Positions 1-8,247 of a stretch of DNA of 64,000 bases are shown here, piece after piece (the first letter of the stretch is position 1; each line of letters begins with the position of its first letter). The DNA lies in contig CAYVHO010000005.1 in NCBI GenBank assembly GCA_964451325.1, positions 62,001 to 126,000 of the forward strand, given 5' to 3'. Source of the DNA: JAADHI01 sp964451325. Lineage in GTDB: Bacteria > Nitrospirota > Nitrospiria > SBBL01 > JAADHI01. Below the pieces are notes generated by a model. The model did not search any database. It saw nothing but the letters and a program-made list of their open reading frames with translations, and was not told where the DNA came from. Position numbers and translations under genes: made by a program.

Positions 1-474
1 GGCAAAAATAACAAGTGGGCCAAAAAATGGAAAAAGTCGGGTGATTCAGAAGGCGGCGGTGAGGAAGAATGGAAAAAATGGGGTGGACAGGCAGAAGGGG
101 ATTGGTCTGGCGAATCAGATCCCCCTCAGTTAGAATCAAGCCCCGTACAGGAATCTTCAAGGTCGGAGGAATCCACGGATTCTGGCGCAGGGCAAGATGA
201 ACCTTGGAAAAAGTGGGGAAATCAAGCACAGGGTGATTGGTCAGAGAAAGAAGAAGTCAAGGAAAAGCCACAATCCTCTGAAGAAGCTTCTAAATCCATA
301 AAATCCGACGAAACAAATGATCTCGATGACACAGACACACCGGACGAACCTTGGAAAAAATGGCAAGGCAAAGGTAATACGGGTGGGGTTCCGCAAGATA
401 AATCCAAGGGGGAGCGTGACGCTCCCTCAGAGTGGCCCTCGGATAAATCTTCCGATCAAAATTGGAAAGAGTGA
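1..474 (+). CDS. C-terminal part of a Trp/Lys-repeat, Ser/Glu-rich protein (partial)
   Basis: The reading frame is open from the first base and ends with TGA at 472-474, so only the last 157 residues are visible. They are hydrophilic and low in complexity (Ser, Glu, Lys, Asp, Gly). They contain the recurring motif WKKW at residues 24-27, 69-72 and 118-121, twice extended to WKKWG(G/N)QA(E/Q)GDWS (24-36 and 69-81), with spacings of 45 and 49 residues. No enzyme motif is visible and the region is probably disordered. The stop codon overlaps a candidate GTG start of the ABC-2 permease (GTGA), so the two are likely translationally coupled. By analogy with ABC exporters the missing upstream part could be the ATPase, which would make this an unusual C-terminal tail, but that is a guess. 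I do not recognise the family. Confidence 0.7.
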   Translation, partial: GKNNKWAKKWKKSGDSEGGGEEEWKKWGGQAEGDWSGESDPPQLESSPVQESSRSEESTDSGAGQDEPWKKWGNQAQGDWSEKEEVKEKPQSSEEASKSIKSDETNDLDDTDTPDEPWKKWQGKGNTGGVPQDKSKGERDAPSEWPSDKSSDQNWKE

Positions 475-1244
475 GTGATTTGATCCTTCATTTTATTTCT
501 GATACGCGCTATCTTTTTTTCAAATATCTCAAGCTCACTTGGCGCATGCCGATGTGGACTTTTTTTGGTTTGATTCAGCCCTTATTGTGGCTCTTGATTT
601 TTGGGCAGCTTTTTAAAGGTTTTGCTGATCTTCCTCAATTTCCGACCGGAGACTACACGCAGTTTCTGGCTCCCGGCGTGATTGTCATGACTGTTTTATT
701 TGGTGCGTCCTGGTCGGGTGTGAGTTTATTGCGTGATTTGCGTCACGGGGTGATGGAAAAGCTGCTGGTTTCGCCGATTCGCCGTTCTTCTATCGTGCTG
801 AGTCGTCTGCTTCATAATGCCTTCACTGTGCTGGTTCAGGTTTTTCTCTTGGTGATTGTGTCTGCGGTTATCGGTGCAGGCATGCCCTCAGGACAGGGTT
901 TCTTTTGGATTTGGGTGATTGTTTTGCTTTTGGCTGTGGGTTTCTCGGCCATTTCCAATGCCCTGGCGATGTTTTTGAAAGAAGAAGAGCCCTTGGTTGT
1001 GATGGGCAATATGCTGACCCTGCCCCTGCTCTTTTTTTCGTCAGCCCTGGTTCCTGCTGATTTTATGCCGGGCTGGATGCGAATGCTCAGCCGTTTTAAT
1101 CCGGTGACTTATGGTGTTGAGGCCGTGCGAGCCTGCTATCAAGGCGTTTTTTTACAGCCTTTCTGGATGAGCCTTGGCATTCTTGTTGTTTTTGCCTTGA
1201 TCTCTTTTATTGCTGCGATAATGACCTTTCAAAAGGCCGAATAG
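471..1244 (+). CDS. ABC-2 type transporter permease
   Basis: Integral membrane subunit of an ABC exporter of the ABC-2 (DrrB/NodJ-like) family, about 257 residues with six predicted hydrophobic segments. The family signature is visible near the C-terminus: a PLLFFSSALVP segment followed by the amphipathic stretch MPGWMRMLSRFNPVTYGVEA. Such permeases pair with a cytoplasmic ATPase, which is not in the window and may lie just upstream. The start is uncertain. GTG at 471 overlaps the preceding stop codon in GTGA fashion; TTG at 462 and TTG at 480 are in-frame alternatives, and the last has GGAAAGAG upstream at a better distance. The substrate cannot be read from the sequence. Lipids, polysaccharides and drugs are all transported by relatives. 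Confidence 0.88.
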   Translation: MSDLILHFISDTRYLFFKYLKLTWRMPMWTFFGLIQPLLWLLIFGQLFKGFADLPQFPTGDYTQFLAPGVIVMTVLFGASWSGVSLLRDLRHGVMEKLLVSPIRRSSIVLSRLLHNAFTVLVQVFLLVIVSAVIGAGMPSGQGFFWIWVIVLLLAVGFSAISNALAMFLKEEEPLVVMGNMLTLPLLFFSSALVPADFMPGWMRMLSRFNPVTYGVEAVRACYQGVFLQPFWMSLGILVVFALISFIAAIMTFQKAE

Positions 1245-1248
1245 CCCA

Positions 1249-1902
1249 ATGCATTCTGATTCCGAAAAAAAGGCAACCACCGTACTTTTTCTTCGCCACG
1301 GTAAAACTGATTATCCCAAAAGCCGTTATTACGATGATGCGATAGAAGACCCGGCTCTAAACGCGGTGGGTCTGCGGGAAGCAGCGCCTTGCGCATCATT
1401 TTTTGCGGACTATCCTCATAAAATTTCCGCTGTGTACGTGAGTCCATCCTGCCGGACACAGGAGACTGCAAAAATTGCCATGCAGACTTTGGGTTTGAGT
1501 CTTCAGGTTGTTGATGGTTTACAGGAGTGGCGTTTTGGTAAATGGGGGGGCTTGACGTCTGAGGAAATTCAAACGCGTTACCCGGATGAGTGGGCGGCAT
1601 GGCGAGCCGATATATTGCATTTCACGCCTTCAGGTGGAGAATCTTTGGATTGTTTTGCGAAACGTGCCAATGCGATGGTTACAGAATTAGTCGCACAGCA
1701 TGCGGATCAAACCTTAGTCATGGTGACACATGCGGGTGTGATTCGAATGATTGTTGCGGCAGCACTTGAGATGCCCCCGCTGAATTTTAAACGTTTGGTG
1801 ATTGCACACGCTTCAATAACAAAGATCGCGTACACGGATCGTTGGCCGAATCTACATGCCTTTTCTTATACCCCGGAGATCTTAAACAAGGAGACTTTAT
1901 GA
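1249..1902 (+). CDS. Histidine phosphatase superfamily protein (phosphoglycerate mutase-like)
   Basis: A 217-residue member of the histidine phosphatase superfamily. The N-terminal LRHGKT motif gives Arg16 and the nucleophile His17. The second catalytic histidine is His161 in VMVTHAGVIR, and Arg69 in SPSCRTQET is the usual phosphate-pocket arginine. The stretch LQEWRFGKWGG (91-101) resembles the acid-residue loop of CobC-like alpha-ribazole phosphatases, but no cobalamin genes are nearby, so the substrate is unknown. The gene follows the permease by 4 nt and its TGA overlaps the ATG of the next gene (ATGA), so the three genes are probably one operon. Confidence 0.88.
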   Translation: MHSDSEKKATTVLFLRHGKTDYPKSRYYDDAIEDPALNAVGLREAAPCASFFADYPHKISAVYVSPSCRTQETAKIAMQTLGLSLQVVDGLQEWRFGKWGGLTSEEIQTRYPDEWAAWRADILHFTPSGGESLDCFAKRANAMVTELVAQHADQTLVMVTHAGVIRMIVAAALEMPPLNFKRLVIAHASITKIAYTDRWPNLHAFSYTPEILNKETL

Positions 1903-2957
1903 AAAAAACGGAAAATGCAAAAAAGAAGGCCCGGCCAAAAAAAACGGTGGCCATGAGTGGCACGGCGCTTGATCCCATGAAGGTGATGGGCATTGCGTCT
2001 TCTTATTGGCAGTCGAAGGTATTGCATACCGCGGTTCGGCTTGATCTCTTTACGCTTTTGTCTGAGAAGGCCTTGACGGTGAGTCAACTTGCGACAAAAT
2101 GCAAGGCGGATAAACGTGGTTTAGAGATCCTCCTTATCGCAACCGTGTCTTTGGGTTTGTTGAATCAAACGGGTGGAAAATATCGAAATACACGTCTTTC
2201 AAAGACATTTTTGGTCAAAGACAGCAAAAAGTTTCAAGGGGGCATTGTTTCGATGTTTGACAGTTGGTACGGTGCTTGGGGTGATTTATATGATGCTGTG
2301 GTGAAAGGCGCACCCGTAGTGGGTAAACCGCATGACCAAGGTCCTGAGGCACTCAGAAACTATATCTACGGCATGCACTACCGTGCACTGGCGCAAGGAG
2401 ATATCCTGGTCAGGGACATTGATTTTTCGGATCGGAAACATCTCTTGGATGTTGCGGGTGGCCCCGGAACCTTTGATATGAAATTTTGCCAGAAAAATAA
2501 AGGTTTGTCGGCGACCGTACTGGATTTGCCTCAGACGCTTGAAATTACAACAGAAATTGTAAGCTCCTTTGGGTTGGAAAAACGGATTACTCGTCGTCCG
2601 GGGAATTATTTAACCGACAAAACCTTTGGTAAGGGTTATGATGCAGTGCTACTTTCTTCGATGTTTAATCAGGAATCGCCCAAAGTCGTTTGCAAAATCC
2701 TCAAAAAATCGTTTAATGCCCTTGAACCGGGGGGAAAGGTTTTGGTCCAGGATCAAATGCTCAATCGGACAAAGACGGGGCCGGCTTTATCTGCCTTGAT
2801 TGGTGTTAATCAACTTATTCATACCCCCGGTGGTGCGGCTTATTCGGAAAAAGAAGTTTCTGAATGGATGAGCGCCACTGGATTTAAAAAAGTAAAAACG
2901 GTACAACTTTCCGAGCCCAGTCCTTTTGTGGTGTTGTTGGGAGAAAAACCCAAATAG
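1899..2957 (+). CDS. SAM-dependent O-methyltransferase (dimerisation domain plus Methyltransf_2 type)
   Basis: A 352-residue class I methyltransferase of the plant/bacterial O-methyltransferase family (CrtF/hydroxyneurosporene- and polyketide-type relatives). Residues about 25-105 form the winged-helix dimerisation domain. The SAM-binding motif I is LLDVAGGPGTFD at 182-193, followed by the acidic VLDLPQTLE. ATG at 1899 is chosen because AAGGAG lies 5 nt upstream and it overlaps the preceding stop as ATGA; an in-frame start at 1842 would lie deep inside the phosphatase. The lysine-rich N-terminus (residues 1-16) precedes the fold. The substrate is unknown. The TAG stop lies at the edge of a palindromic repeat element. 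Confidence 0.88.
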   Translation: MKKTENAKKKARPKKTVAMSGTALDPMKVMGIASSYWQSKVLHTAVRLDLFTLLSEKALTVSQLATKCKADKRGLEILLIATVSLGLLNQTGGKYRNTRLSKTFLVKDSKKFQGGIVSMFDSWYGAWGDLYDAVVKGAPVVGKPHDQGPEALRNYIYGMHYRALAQGDILVRDIDFSDRKHLLDVAGGPGTFDMKFCQKNKGLSATVLDLPQTLEITTEIVSSFGLEKRITRRPGNYLTDKTFGKGYDAVLLSSMFNQESPKVVCKILKKSFNALEPGGKVLVQDQMLNRTKTGPALSALIGVNQLIHTPGGAAYSEKEVSEWMSATGFKKVKTVQLSEPSPFVVLLGEKPK

Positions 2958-3096
2958 TCACTTTTCAGTTCACGCGTCTATTCCTCCATGACGGCGTTGC
3001 TGTGGTGCTTAAAGCCTCACGTATAATACATACGTTGCGTTTTTGCGCTCCTCGCGCCTTGTCACGAAGAAAGATCCACGCAAGCTGAAAAGTGAC
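2957..3096. repeat. 140-bp imperfect palindromic (MITE/REP-like) element
   Basis: Perfect 12-bp terminal inverted repeats GTCACTTTTCAG (2957-2968) and CTGAAAAGTGAC (3085-3096) bound the element. Inside, the arms remain imperfectly complementary up to a central ACGTAT-aatac-ATACGT hairpin (3019-3035). The inner sequence (GACGGCGTTGC near the left, CTCGCGCCTTGTCA near the right) resembles short palindromic elements that I recall as dispersed in many proteobacterial genomes. It has no coding capacity. The left end contains the last base of the methyltransferase stop codon, so it may act as an mRNA 3' stabiliser or terminator-like structure. Confidence 0.7.
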
Positions 3097-3215
3097 AAAA
3101 TAGTAAGTTTTCTCCCTTGTTTTCTCATTTCTCAGCCCCTCCTTGCGGATCGTGTCAGGGGAGCGCTGGTTTATTTGATGTGTCGGGAGGTTTTCATATT
3201 TTTTTTCCTCGCTCG

Positions 3216-4043
3216 TTGGTCAAATCTCCCGTAAATCTGGGTACGCTCTGCCGAGCCATTTTCTCGTTTATTGTCCTGTCTTTCTATCTGAGTTCCTTTG
3301 TTTCTGCCCAGACAAGCTTGACGGGGGCGGAGATCGTCAAAAAATCGAGAGACCTGCTCTACCAAATTGATGATCAAAAAAGCACGGTAACGCTCTGGCT
3401 GATTGAACGGAATGGAGACATGAAGCGGATCGTGGTTTCACGCTATTGGAAAAACTACCGTTCTGAGGCAGGCGTTGATAGTAAAATGTTGCTTGTGACC
3501 GAGTTTCCGACGGATTCACGAGGTGTTGCTTTCTTGGTTTGGGATTATGCGAATCCTGATCAGCCGGATGATTTGCATTTGTATCTTCCTGCCCTGGATA
3601 TGGTGCGTCGTATTTCTGGACAGGATTTAAACGATTCTTTTTTGGGCTCGGATCTGACTTTTTCCGATATTGGGCAACGCCGTTTGGATGAAGATCAACA
3701 TCGTTTATTGCATGAAGAGGTCTATCGGAAAACGGATGTTTATGTTCTCGAAAGCATTCCAAAAGAAAAAGAAAGTATCTATAGTAAAAAAATCTCCTGG
3801 ATTTCAAAAAAAGACTGGACTCTGCTCAGAGTGGATTATTATGATCGAAGTCAGAAGCTACTCAAGCGGCAGACCCTTGAATGGCAATGGGTTCAAAACC
3901 TTCGTGTTTGGAAACGTACCATTGTGACCAATATTCAGAACGGTCATCGTACCGTTTTTGATGTCAGTGGCCTTCAAGTCAACATCGGTCTCAAGGATGA
4001 AGATTTTACAGAACAGACCTTAAAATCGGGTTTGCATCGATAA
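3216..4043 (+). CDS. LolA-like outer membrane lipoprotein-sorting family protein
   Basis: A secreted protein of the LolA_like / outer membrane lipoprotein-sorting group, whose members are often found with RND-type exporters. From TTG 3216 there is a signal peptide: basic N-region, hydrophobic AIFSFIVLSFYL, and a cleavage site after SFVSA. The mature domain has the typical pattern of this family: ALDMVRRISGQDLNDSFLGS followed by DLTFSDIG, then alternating beta-strands to the C-terminus (TVFDVSGLQVNIGLKDEDFT). The frame is open back to TTG 3117. The start is unresolved: no Shine-Dalgarno precedes 3216, whereas GGAGG at 3186-3190 precedes an in-frame ATT at 3198. The protein probably acts in the periplasm; its cargo is unknown. 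Confidence 0.82.
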   Translation: MVKSPVNLGTLCRAIFSFIVLSFYLSSFVSAQTSLTGAEIVKKSRDLLYQIDDQKSTVTLWLIERNGDMKRIVVSRYWKNYRSEAGVDSKMLLVTEFPTDSRGVAFLVWDYANPDQPDDLHLYLPALDMVRRISGQDLNDSFLGSDLTFSDIGQRRLDEDQHRLLHEEVYRKTDVYVLESIPKEKESIYSKKISWISKKDWTLLRVDYYDRSQKLLKRQTLEWQWVQNLRVWKRTIVTNIQNGHRTVFDVSGLQVNIGLKDEDFTEQTLKSGLHR

Positions 4044-4120
4044 GTGAATCAGCGTCTTCATTTTCCAAATGCAGACTTCAGATCTCAGCATTTCAGCATC
4101 TTGTTTCATAAATAAAGGGC

Positions 4121-4148
4121 TTGACCTACTTGTGGTCTTTTGTATAAT
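4121..4148 (+). promoter_or_regulatory. Sigma70-type promoter for xseB-ispA-dxs
   Basis: TTGACC at 4121-4126 and a perfect TATAAT at 4143-4148, 16 nt apart, about 40 nt upstream of the xseB start. It is followed by the AAGGAG ribosome site at 4177-4182. Confidence 0.75.
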
Positions 4149-4187
4149 AAACAAATTTCTGGATTTCTAAAATCCTAAGGAGTGTCG

Positions 4188-4439
4188 GTGCCCCAGCTTA
4201 AATTTGAGACAGCCCTCTCTCGATTGGAAGAGACGGTCAGCGTACTGGAAAAGGGAGACCTTCTCTTGGAAGATGCCCTAAAAGTCTTTGAGGAAGGGAT
4301 CCGTCTTTCCAAAACCTGTATGAAAACACTTTCAGAGGCCGAAAGAAAAATAGAGGTTTTGATCGAAGGAAAGGCCGGCAAAAAAAAGACCGAAGCTTTT
4401 TTGCATGATGTTGAGGAAGGTATGAGCAAAAATGCATAG
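4188..4439 (+). CDS. xseB: Exodeoxyribonuclease VII small subunit
   Basis: Small subunit of exonuclease VII, the single-strand-specific nuclease made of one XseA and several XseB chains. The 83-residue protein has the family pattern: FETALSRLEETVSVLEKGD, then LEDALKVFEEGIRLSKTC, then a C-terminal coiled coil. GTG at 4188 is preferred over GTG at 4182, because AAGGAG (4177-4182) overlaps the latter and sits 5 nt before the former. The 3' end overlaps ispA by 8 nt. xseB-ispA-dxs is a widely conserved gene order. xseA is not in the window. Confidence 0.93.
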   Translation: MPQLKFETALSRLEETVSVLEKGDLLLEDALKVFEEGIRLSKTCMKTLSEAERKIEVLIEGKAGKKKTEAFLHDVEEGMSKNA

Positions 4440-5334
4440 ATCGGAGTTGAGTGACTATTTGGCTGAGCGACGCGCTGAGGTGGATCGTATGCTGCACTCC
4501 TATCTGCCTGGTCCAAAATGTGAGCCTCCCTTGATTCATGAGGCAATGCGCTATTCCCTTTTTGCTGGTGGAAAACGCATTCGGCCTATTCTTTGTCTGG
4601 CCGCTTGTGAGTCGGTGGGGGGACGACGCGATTTAGCCCTTCCTTTTTCGGCCGCGATTGAACTGATCCATACCTACTCTCTCGTGCATGACGATCTCCC
4701 TGCGATGGATGATGATGACTACCGTCGTGGTAAATTGACCAGTCATAAAATGTTTGGAGAAAGCACGGCCATTTTGACCGGGGATGCGCTTTTGACTGCG
4801 GCTTTTACCATGCTGGCTGAAAAAGGGCTTGCCAGTACGATTTCTCCAAAAAAAATACTGCGTGTCACCTTGGAATTGGGGGCTGCATCGGGCAGCACAG
4901 GCATGGTGGGTGGTCAACTCAGTGATATCGAAGCGCAGGGCCAGAATGATGTTTCGCTTGCGTTTCTTAAACGGATGCATACGCACAAGACGGGTGTTCT
5001 CATTCGTGCTTCTGTTCGCATCGGAGGTATTTTAGGGGGAGCAGGCCCAAAGAAATTATCGCAGCTTACGGCGTTTGGAGAAAAAATCGGTCTCGCGTTT
5101 CAGATTGCAGATGATGTCTTGGATGTCGAAGGCGAGGCCAAAAAACTTGGCAAATCGGTGGGGCGTGATCAAAGCAAGGGGCGATTAACCTATCCTGCTT
5201 TGTTGGGGCTCTCGCGTGCAAAAAAAGAAGCCGTCGTCCTCATTGAAGAAGCCTTGGATGGCATCAAATCTTTTGGCCCGGAGGCTGATGTTATCCGTCA
5301 CATTGCGGCCTTTGTCATTGATCGCGAAAAATAA
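4432..5334 (+). CDS. ispA: Polyprenyl synthetase (farnesyl/geranyl diphosphate synthase)
   Basis: Condenses isopentenyl diphosphate with allylic diphosphates to give short-chain prenyl diphosphates in the cytoplasm. The 300-residue protein shows GGKRIRP (46-52), the first aspartate-rich motif DDLPAMD (87-93, the bacterial DDx4D spacing typical of FPP/GPP synthases) and the second, FQIADDVLD, near residue 225. KSVGRDQSKGRLTYP matches the conserved C-terminal region. It overlaps xseB and lies 14 nt before dxs, so the precursor-making enzyme and the prenyl transferase are co-expressed. Exact product length (C10, C15 or C20) is inferred only. Confidence 0.93.
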   Translation: MHRSELSDYLAERRAEVDRMLHSYLPGPKCEPPLIHEAMRYSLFAGGKRIRPILCLAACESVGGRRDLALPFSAAIELIHTYSLVHDDLPAMDDDDYRRGKLTSHKMFGESTAILTGDALLTAAFTMLAEKGLASTISPKKILRVTLELGAASGSTGMVGGQLSDIEAQGQNDVSLAFLKRMHTHKTGVLIRASVRIGGILGGAGPKKLSQLTAFGEKIGLAFQIADDVLDVEGEAKKLGKSVGRDQSKGRLTYPALLGLSRAKKEAVVLIEEALDGIKSFGPEADVIRHIAAFVIDREK

Positions 5335-5348
5335 ACAGGAAAATTTGA

Positions 5349-7319
5349 ATGTCTTTACTCCATAAAATCAATTCACCCCAAGATCTAAAAAAGCTCCCAA
5401 GAACGGCCCTGCCTGAACTTGCAAAGGACATCCGTGCCCTGATTTTGAACACCGTTTCCGACAAAGGAGGTCATCTGGGGGCCAGTTTGGGAACGGTCGA
5501 GTTAACCATTGCCCTCCACGCCTGCTTTGATACACCTCAGGATCGTTTGGTTTGGGATACAGGGCATCAAGCCTATCCGCACAAGATTTTGACCGGCCGT
5601 CGCGATGTTTTTTCGACCTTACGTCAATATGGTGGCATCAGTGGTTTTCTCTCTCGCAATGAAAGCAAGTATGATGCTTTTGGTGCAGGGCACGCCGGGA
5701 CCTCAATTTCTGCAGCCTTAGGGATGGTGGAGGCACGAGATCAACAAGGCAAAAAAAACCATGTGATTGCTATTATTGGTGACGGCTCAATGACTGCGGG
5801 CATGGCTTACGAGGCCTTGAATCATGCGGGTGCTTTGAAGAAAAAATTCATTGTGATCTTAAATGACAATGACATGTCTATTTCGGAAAATGTCGGTGCT
5901 TTTTCAGCCTATTTGAACCGGATTCTGACGGGTCGTTTGTATACCAAAGTAAAAAGCGAAGCGGCGACACTCATCAAAAATATTCCCAAAATCGGTGATT
6001 CAATGCTCAAAGTGGCAAGACGTGCTGAGGAGTCTGTCAAGGGGATGATTGTGCCGGGTTTACTTTTTGAAGAGCTGGGTTTTGAATATTTTGGGCCGAT
6101 TGATGGGCATCGCCTGGATCACCTGATGACCACCTTTGACAATATCAAGGATTTGAGTGGCCCTATTTTGTTGCATGTTGTTACAAAAAAAGGCAAGGGT
6201 TACGCGCCCGCGGAAGCCAATCCTGCGGCTTATCATGGCACACCTTCTTTTCATCTTGAGACAGGACAGGCAAAAAAGAAAAAGGCAAAAAAAGCGCCCC
6301 CTTCCTATACTTCTATTTTTGCCTTAAGTTTAAACCGCTTAGCAAAAGCCGATGCGAATATTGTCGCGATTACGGCGGCGATGCCGGCAGGGACGGGTTT
6401 GGATTCGTTTGCCAAGGCTTTTCCTGATCGTTTTTACGATGTCGGGATTTCTGAACAACATGCCGTGACGATGGCGGCAGGCATGGCCGCTGATGGTTTA
6501 CGCCCTGTGGTTGCCATTTATTCGACATTTTTGCAGCGTGCCTTTGATCAAGTCGTGCATGATGTGGCTTTGCAAAAACTCCCTGTGGTTTTTTGCCTGG
6601 ATCGAGCGGGTTTGGTAGGAGAGGATGGCCCGACACACGCAGGTGTTTTTGATATTGCTTATCTCAAAGGCATTCCTAACATGATTTTGATGGCTCCCAA
6701 GGACGAAAATGAGTTGCAACATATGCTTGCGACGGCTCTTCAGCAGAAGCAGCCCGTTGCATTGCGTTATCCGCGCGGGTCGGGTGTTGGTGTTACGCTT
6801 GATGAAAAACTTCTGCAAATCCCCATCGGGAAAGGCGAAATTGTGATAGGAGATGAGCAGGACTCATGGGATGTTGTGCTGCTTGCCATTGGCAGTATGG
6901 TTTGTCCTGCGCAAACGGCTGCGCTGCAGTTGCAAGAGACGGGTCTGAGGGTCGCTGTGGTGAATGCCCGTTTCATCAAACCGCTGGACCAGGCCTTGTT
7001 TGTTTCTATTGCGAAGCGATGCCAAAACATTGTGACTTTAGAAGAGCATGTCCTGTCGGGTGGTTTTGGTGAATCTGTTGCCGCTTTTTTTGCAGATGAA
7101 AAAAGTCTTGGGCAGATTCCTTCTGTCTGTCTCCATCGTATCGGTCTTCCAGACACCTTTATTGAACACGGCCCCCAGAATCGTTTGAGGGCCGATGTGG
7201 GTCTTGATTCTGATGGGATCTTTGAAAGTGTTCAGACCTTCATGGTGGGACGACATACGCGTGCTGATCTTACCGCCGGATCGAATGAGATGAAGGCTTC
7301 TCATGTTAAAACAATGTAG
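5349..7319 (+). CDS. dxs: 1-deoxy-D-xylulose-5-phosphate synthase
   Basis: First enzyme of the MEP isoprenoid pathway: thiamine-diphosphate-dependent condensation of pyruvate and glyceraldehyde 3-phosphate. At 656 residues it is slightly longer than usual. The ThDP motif GDGSMTAGMAYEALNHAG...NDNDMSIS is clear in domain I. Domain II contains ISEQHAVTMAAG and YSTFLQRAFDQ, with DRAGLVGEDGPTHAG further on. The extra length is a polar C-terminal tail after IFESVQTFM and a Lys-rich linker (AKKKKAKK) between domains I and II. AGGAAA precedes the ATG. It follows ispA in the same operon. Confidence 0.96.
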   Translation: MSLLHKINSPQDLKKLPRTALPELAKDIRALILNTVSDKGGHLGASLGTVELTIALHACFDTPQDRLVWDTGHQAYPHKILTGRRDVFSTLRQYGGISGFLSRNESKYDAFGAGHAGTSISAALGMVEARDQQGKKNHVIAIIGDGSMTAGMAYEALNHAGALKKKFIVILNDNDMSISENVGAFSAYLNRILTGRLYTKVKSEAATLIKNIPKIGDSMLKVARRAEESVKGMIVPGLLFEELGFEYFGPIDGHRLDHLMTTFDNIKDLSGPILLHVVTKKGKGYAPAEANPAAYHGTPSFHLETGQAKKKKAKKAPPSYTSIFALSLNRLAKADANIVAITAAMPAGTGLDSFAKAFPDRFYDVGISEQHAVTMAAGMAADGLRPVVAIYSTFLQRAFDQVVHDVALQKLPVVFCLDRAGLVGEDGPTHAGVFDIAYLKGIPNMILMAPKDENELQHMLATALQQKQPVALRYPRGSGVGVTLDEKLLQIPIGKGEIVIGDEQDSWDVVLLAIGSMVCPAQTAALQLQETGLRVAVVNARFIKPLDQALFVSIAKRCQNIVTLEEHVLSGGFGESVAAFFADEKSLGQIPSVCLHRIGLPDTFIEHGPQNRLRADVGLDSDGIFESVQTFMVGRHTRADLTAGSNEMKASHVKTM

Positions 7320-7397
7320 GTCTTTGTGATTCCATTGAGATCTTCCGTGCTTTTTTTGTGATGGACTGATTCGATTGCCAAGGAACCAAAAGAACGT

Positions 7398-8123
7398 TTG
7401 GACCGTTTGGTCTTTCTTCGGGGGCTCGCAGAGAGCCGGCAGCGTGCGCGTGCCTTGATTTTAGGCGGTCTTGTGATCGTTGATGGAAATAAAGTCGACA
7501 AGGCGGGGACTCTTTTTAGGTCTAATGTTATAATTCATCTGTGTGGGTCGACACTTCCCTTTGTGAGTCGAGGGGGATTGAAGCTTGAAGAAGCTTTAAA
7601 GACCTTTGATGTCGATGTGAAACAAGCCCTTGTGATTGATGTCGGTGCTTCCACCGGAGGTTTTACCGATTGTTTGCTTCAAAAAGGTGCAGCCCGTGTT
7701 TACGCGCTTGATGTTGGTTACGGTCAATTGGCGTGGTCTCTTCGTCAAGATCCGCGTGTTGTGGTACTGGAACGTCAAAATGTTCGCAGTCTTCCGCCAG
7801 AGGCTATCCCCGAACGGGTTGACCTTGTGACGATTGATGTGTCATTTATTTCTTTAGAAAAAGTAATTCCTGCCATTTTCCCCTGGATGAAGGAGGGTGG
7901 CGGTCTTATTGCTTTGGTCAAGCCTCAGTTTGAGGTCGGTAAGGGAGAAGTCGGCAAGGGAGGGATCGTTCGGGATCTTGAAAAACGTGAAGCCGTCCTG
8001 AAAAGAATTTGCGGGATGGGTGCGCAGTGGGGGCTTAAGACTTTGGGTTCAACCTGTTCCCCCATTCGCGGTCAAAAAGGGAATATAGAATACTTGGTCT
8101 ATTTCCGGCGTTTATGTTCTTAA
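7398..8123 (+). CDS. tlyA: TlyA family rRNA 2'-O-methyltransferase (S4 plus FtsJ-like domain)
   Basis: TlyA proteins methylate ribose 2'-hydroxyls of rRNA and combine an RNA-binding S4 domain with a Rossmann methyltransferase domain. The S4 part is FLRGLAESRQRARALI...VDGNKVDKAG. The SAM site is VIDVGASTGGFTDCLL, and the catalytic-type lysine is in IALVKPQFEVG. TTG at 7398 is given as the start, but it cuts the conserved RLD at the beginning of the S4 domain. An in-frame ATT at 7374 would give I-A-K-E-P-K-E-R-L-D and matches the family N-terminus better; the upstream stop is at 7359. It may be co-transcribed with dxs (78-nt gap). Confidence 0.88.
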   Translation: MDRLVFLRGLAESRQRARALILGGLVIVDGNKVDKAGTLFRSNVIIHLCGSTLPFVSRGGLKLEEALKTFDVDVKQALVIDVGASTGGFTDCLLQKGAARVYALDVGYGQLAWSLRQDPRVVVLERQNVRSLPPEAIPERVDLVTIDVSFISLEKVIPAIFPWMKEGGGLIALVKPQFEVGKGEVGKGGIVRDLEKREAVLKRICGMGAQWGLKTLGSTCSPIRGQKGNIEYLVYFRRLCS

Positions 8124-8247
8124 ATCTTGACGAGGGTGTCTTGACACACGCCAACAGAGGTATCACCATCTCTATTTTGCAGCGCTTGAACAATTTTTTA
8201 CGCTGCTCCAGAATCTTTAATGTGTATATTTTGAGGGGGATCGTGGA

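Noticed and set aside
3337..3807. Open frame of 156 codons antisense to the LolA-like gene
   Set aside because: No ribosome site and no family pattern; the + strand product has a signal peptide and the LolA-like motifs.
8141..8176. TTGACA at 8141 as a promoter for the GalE-like gene
   Set aside because: No -10 box at 16-18 nt; the nearest candidates are at 14 and 24 nt.
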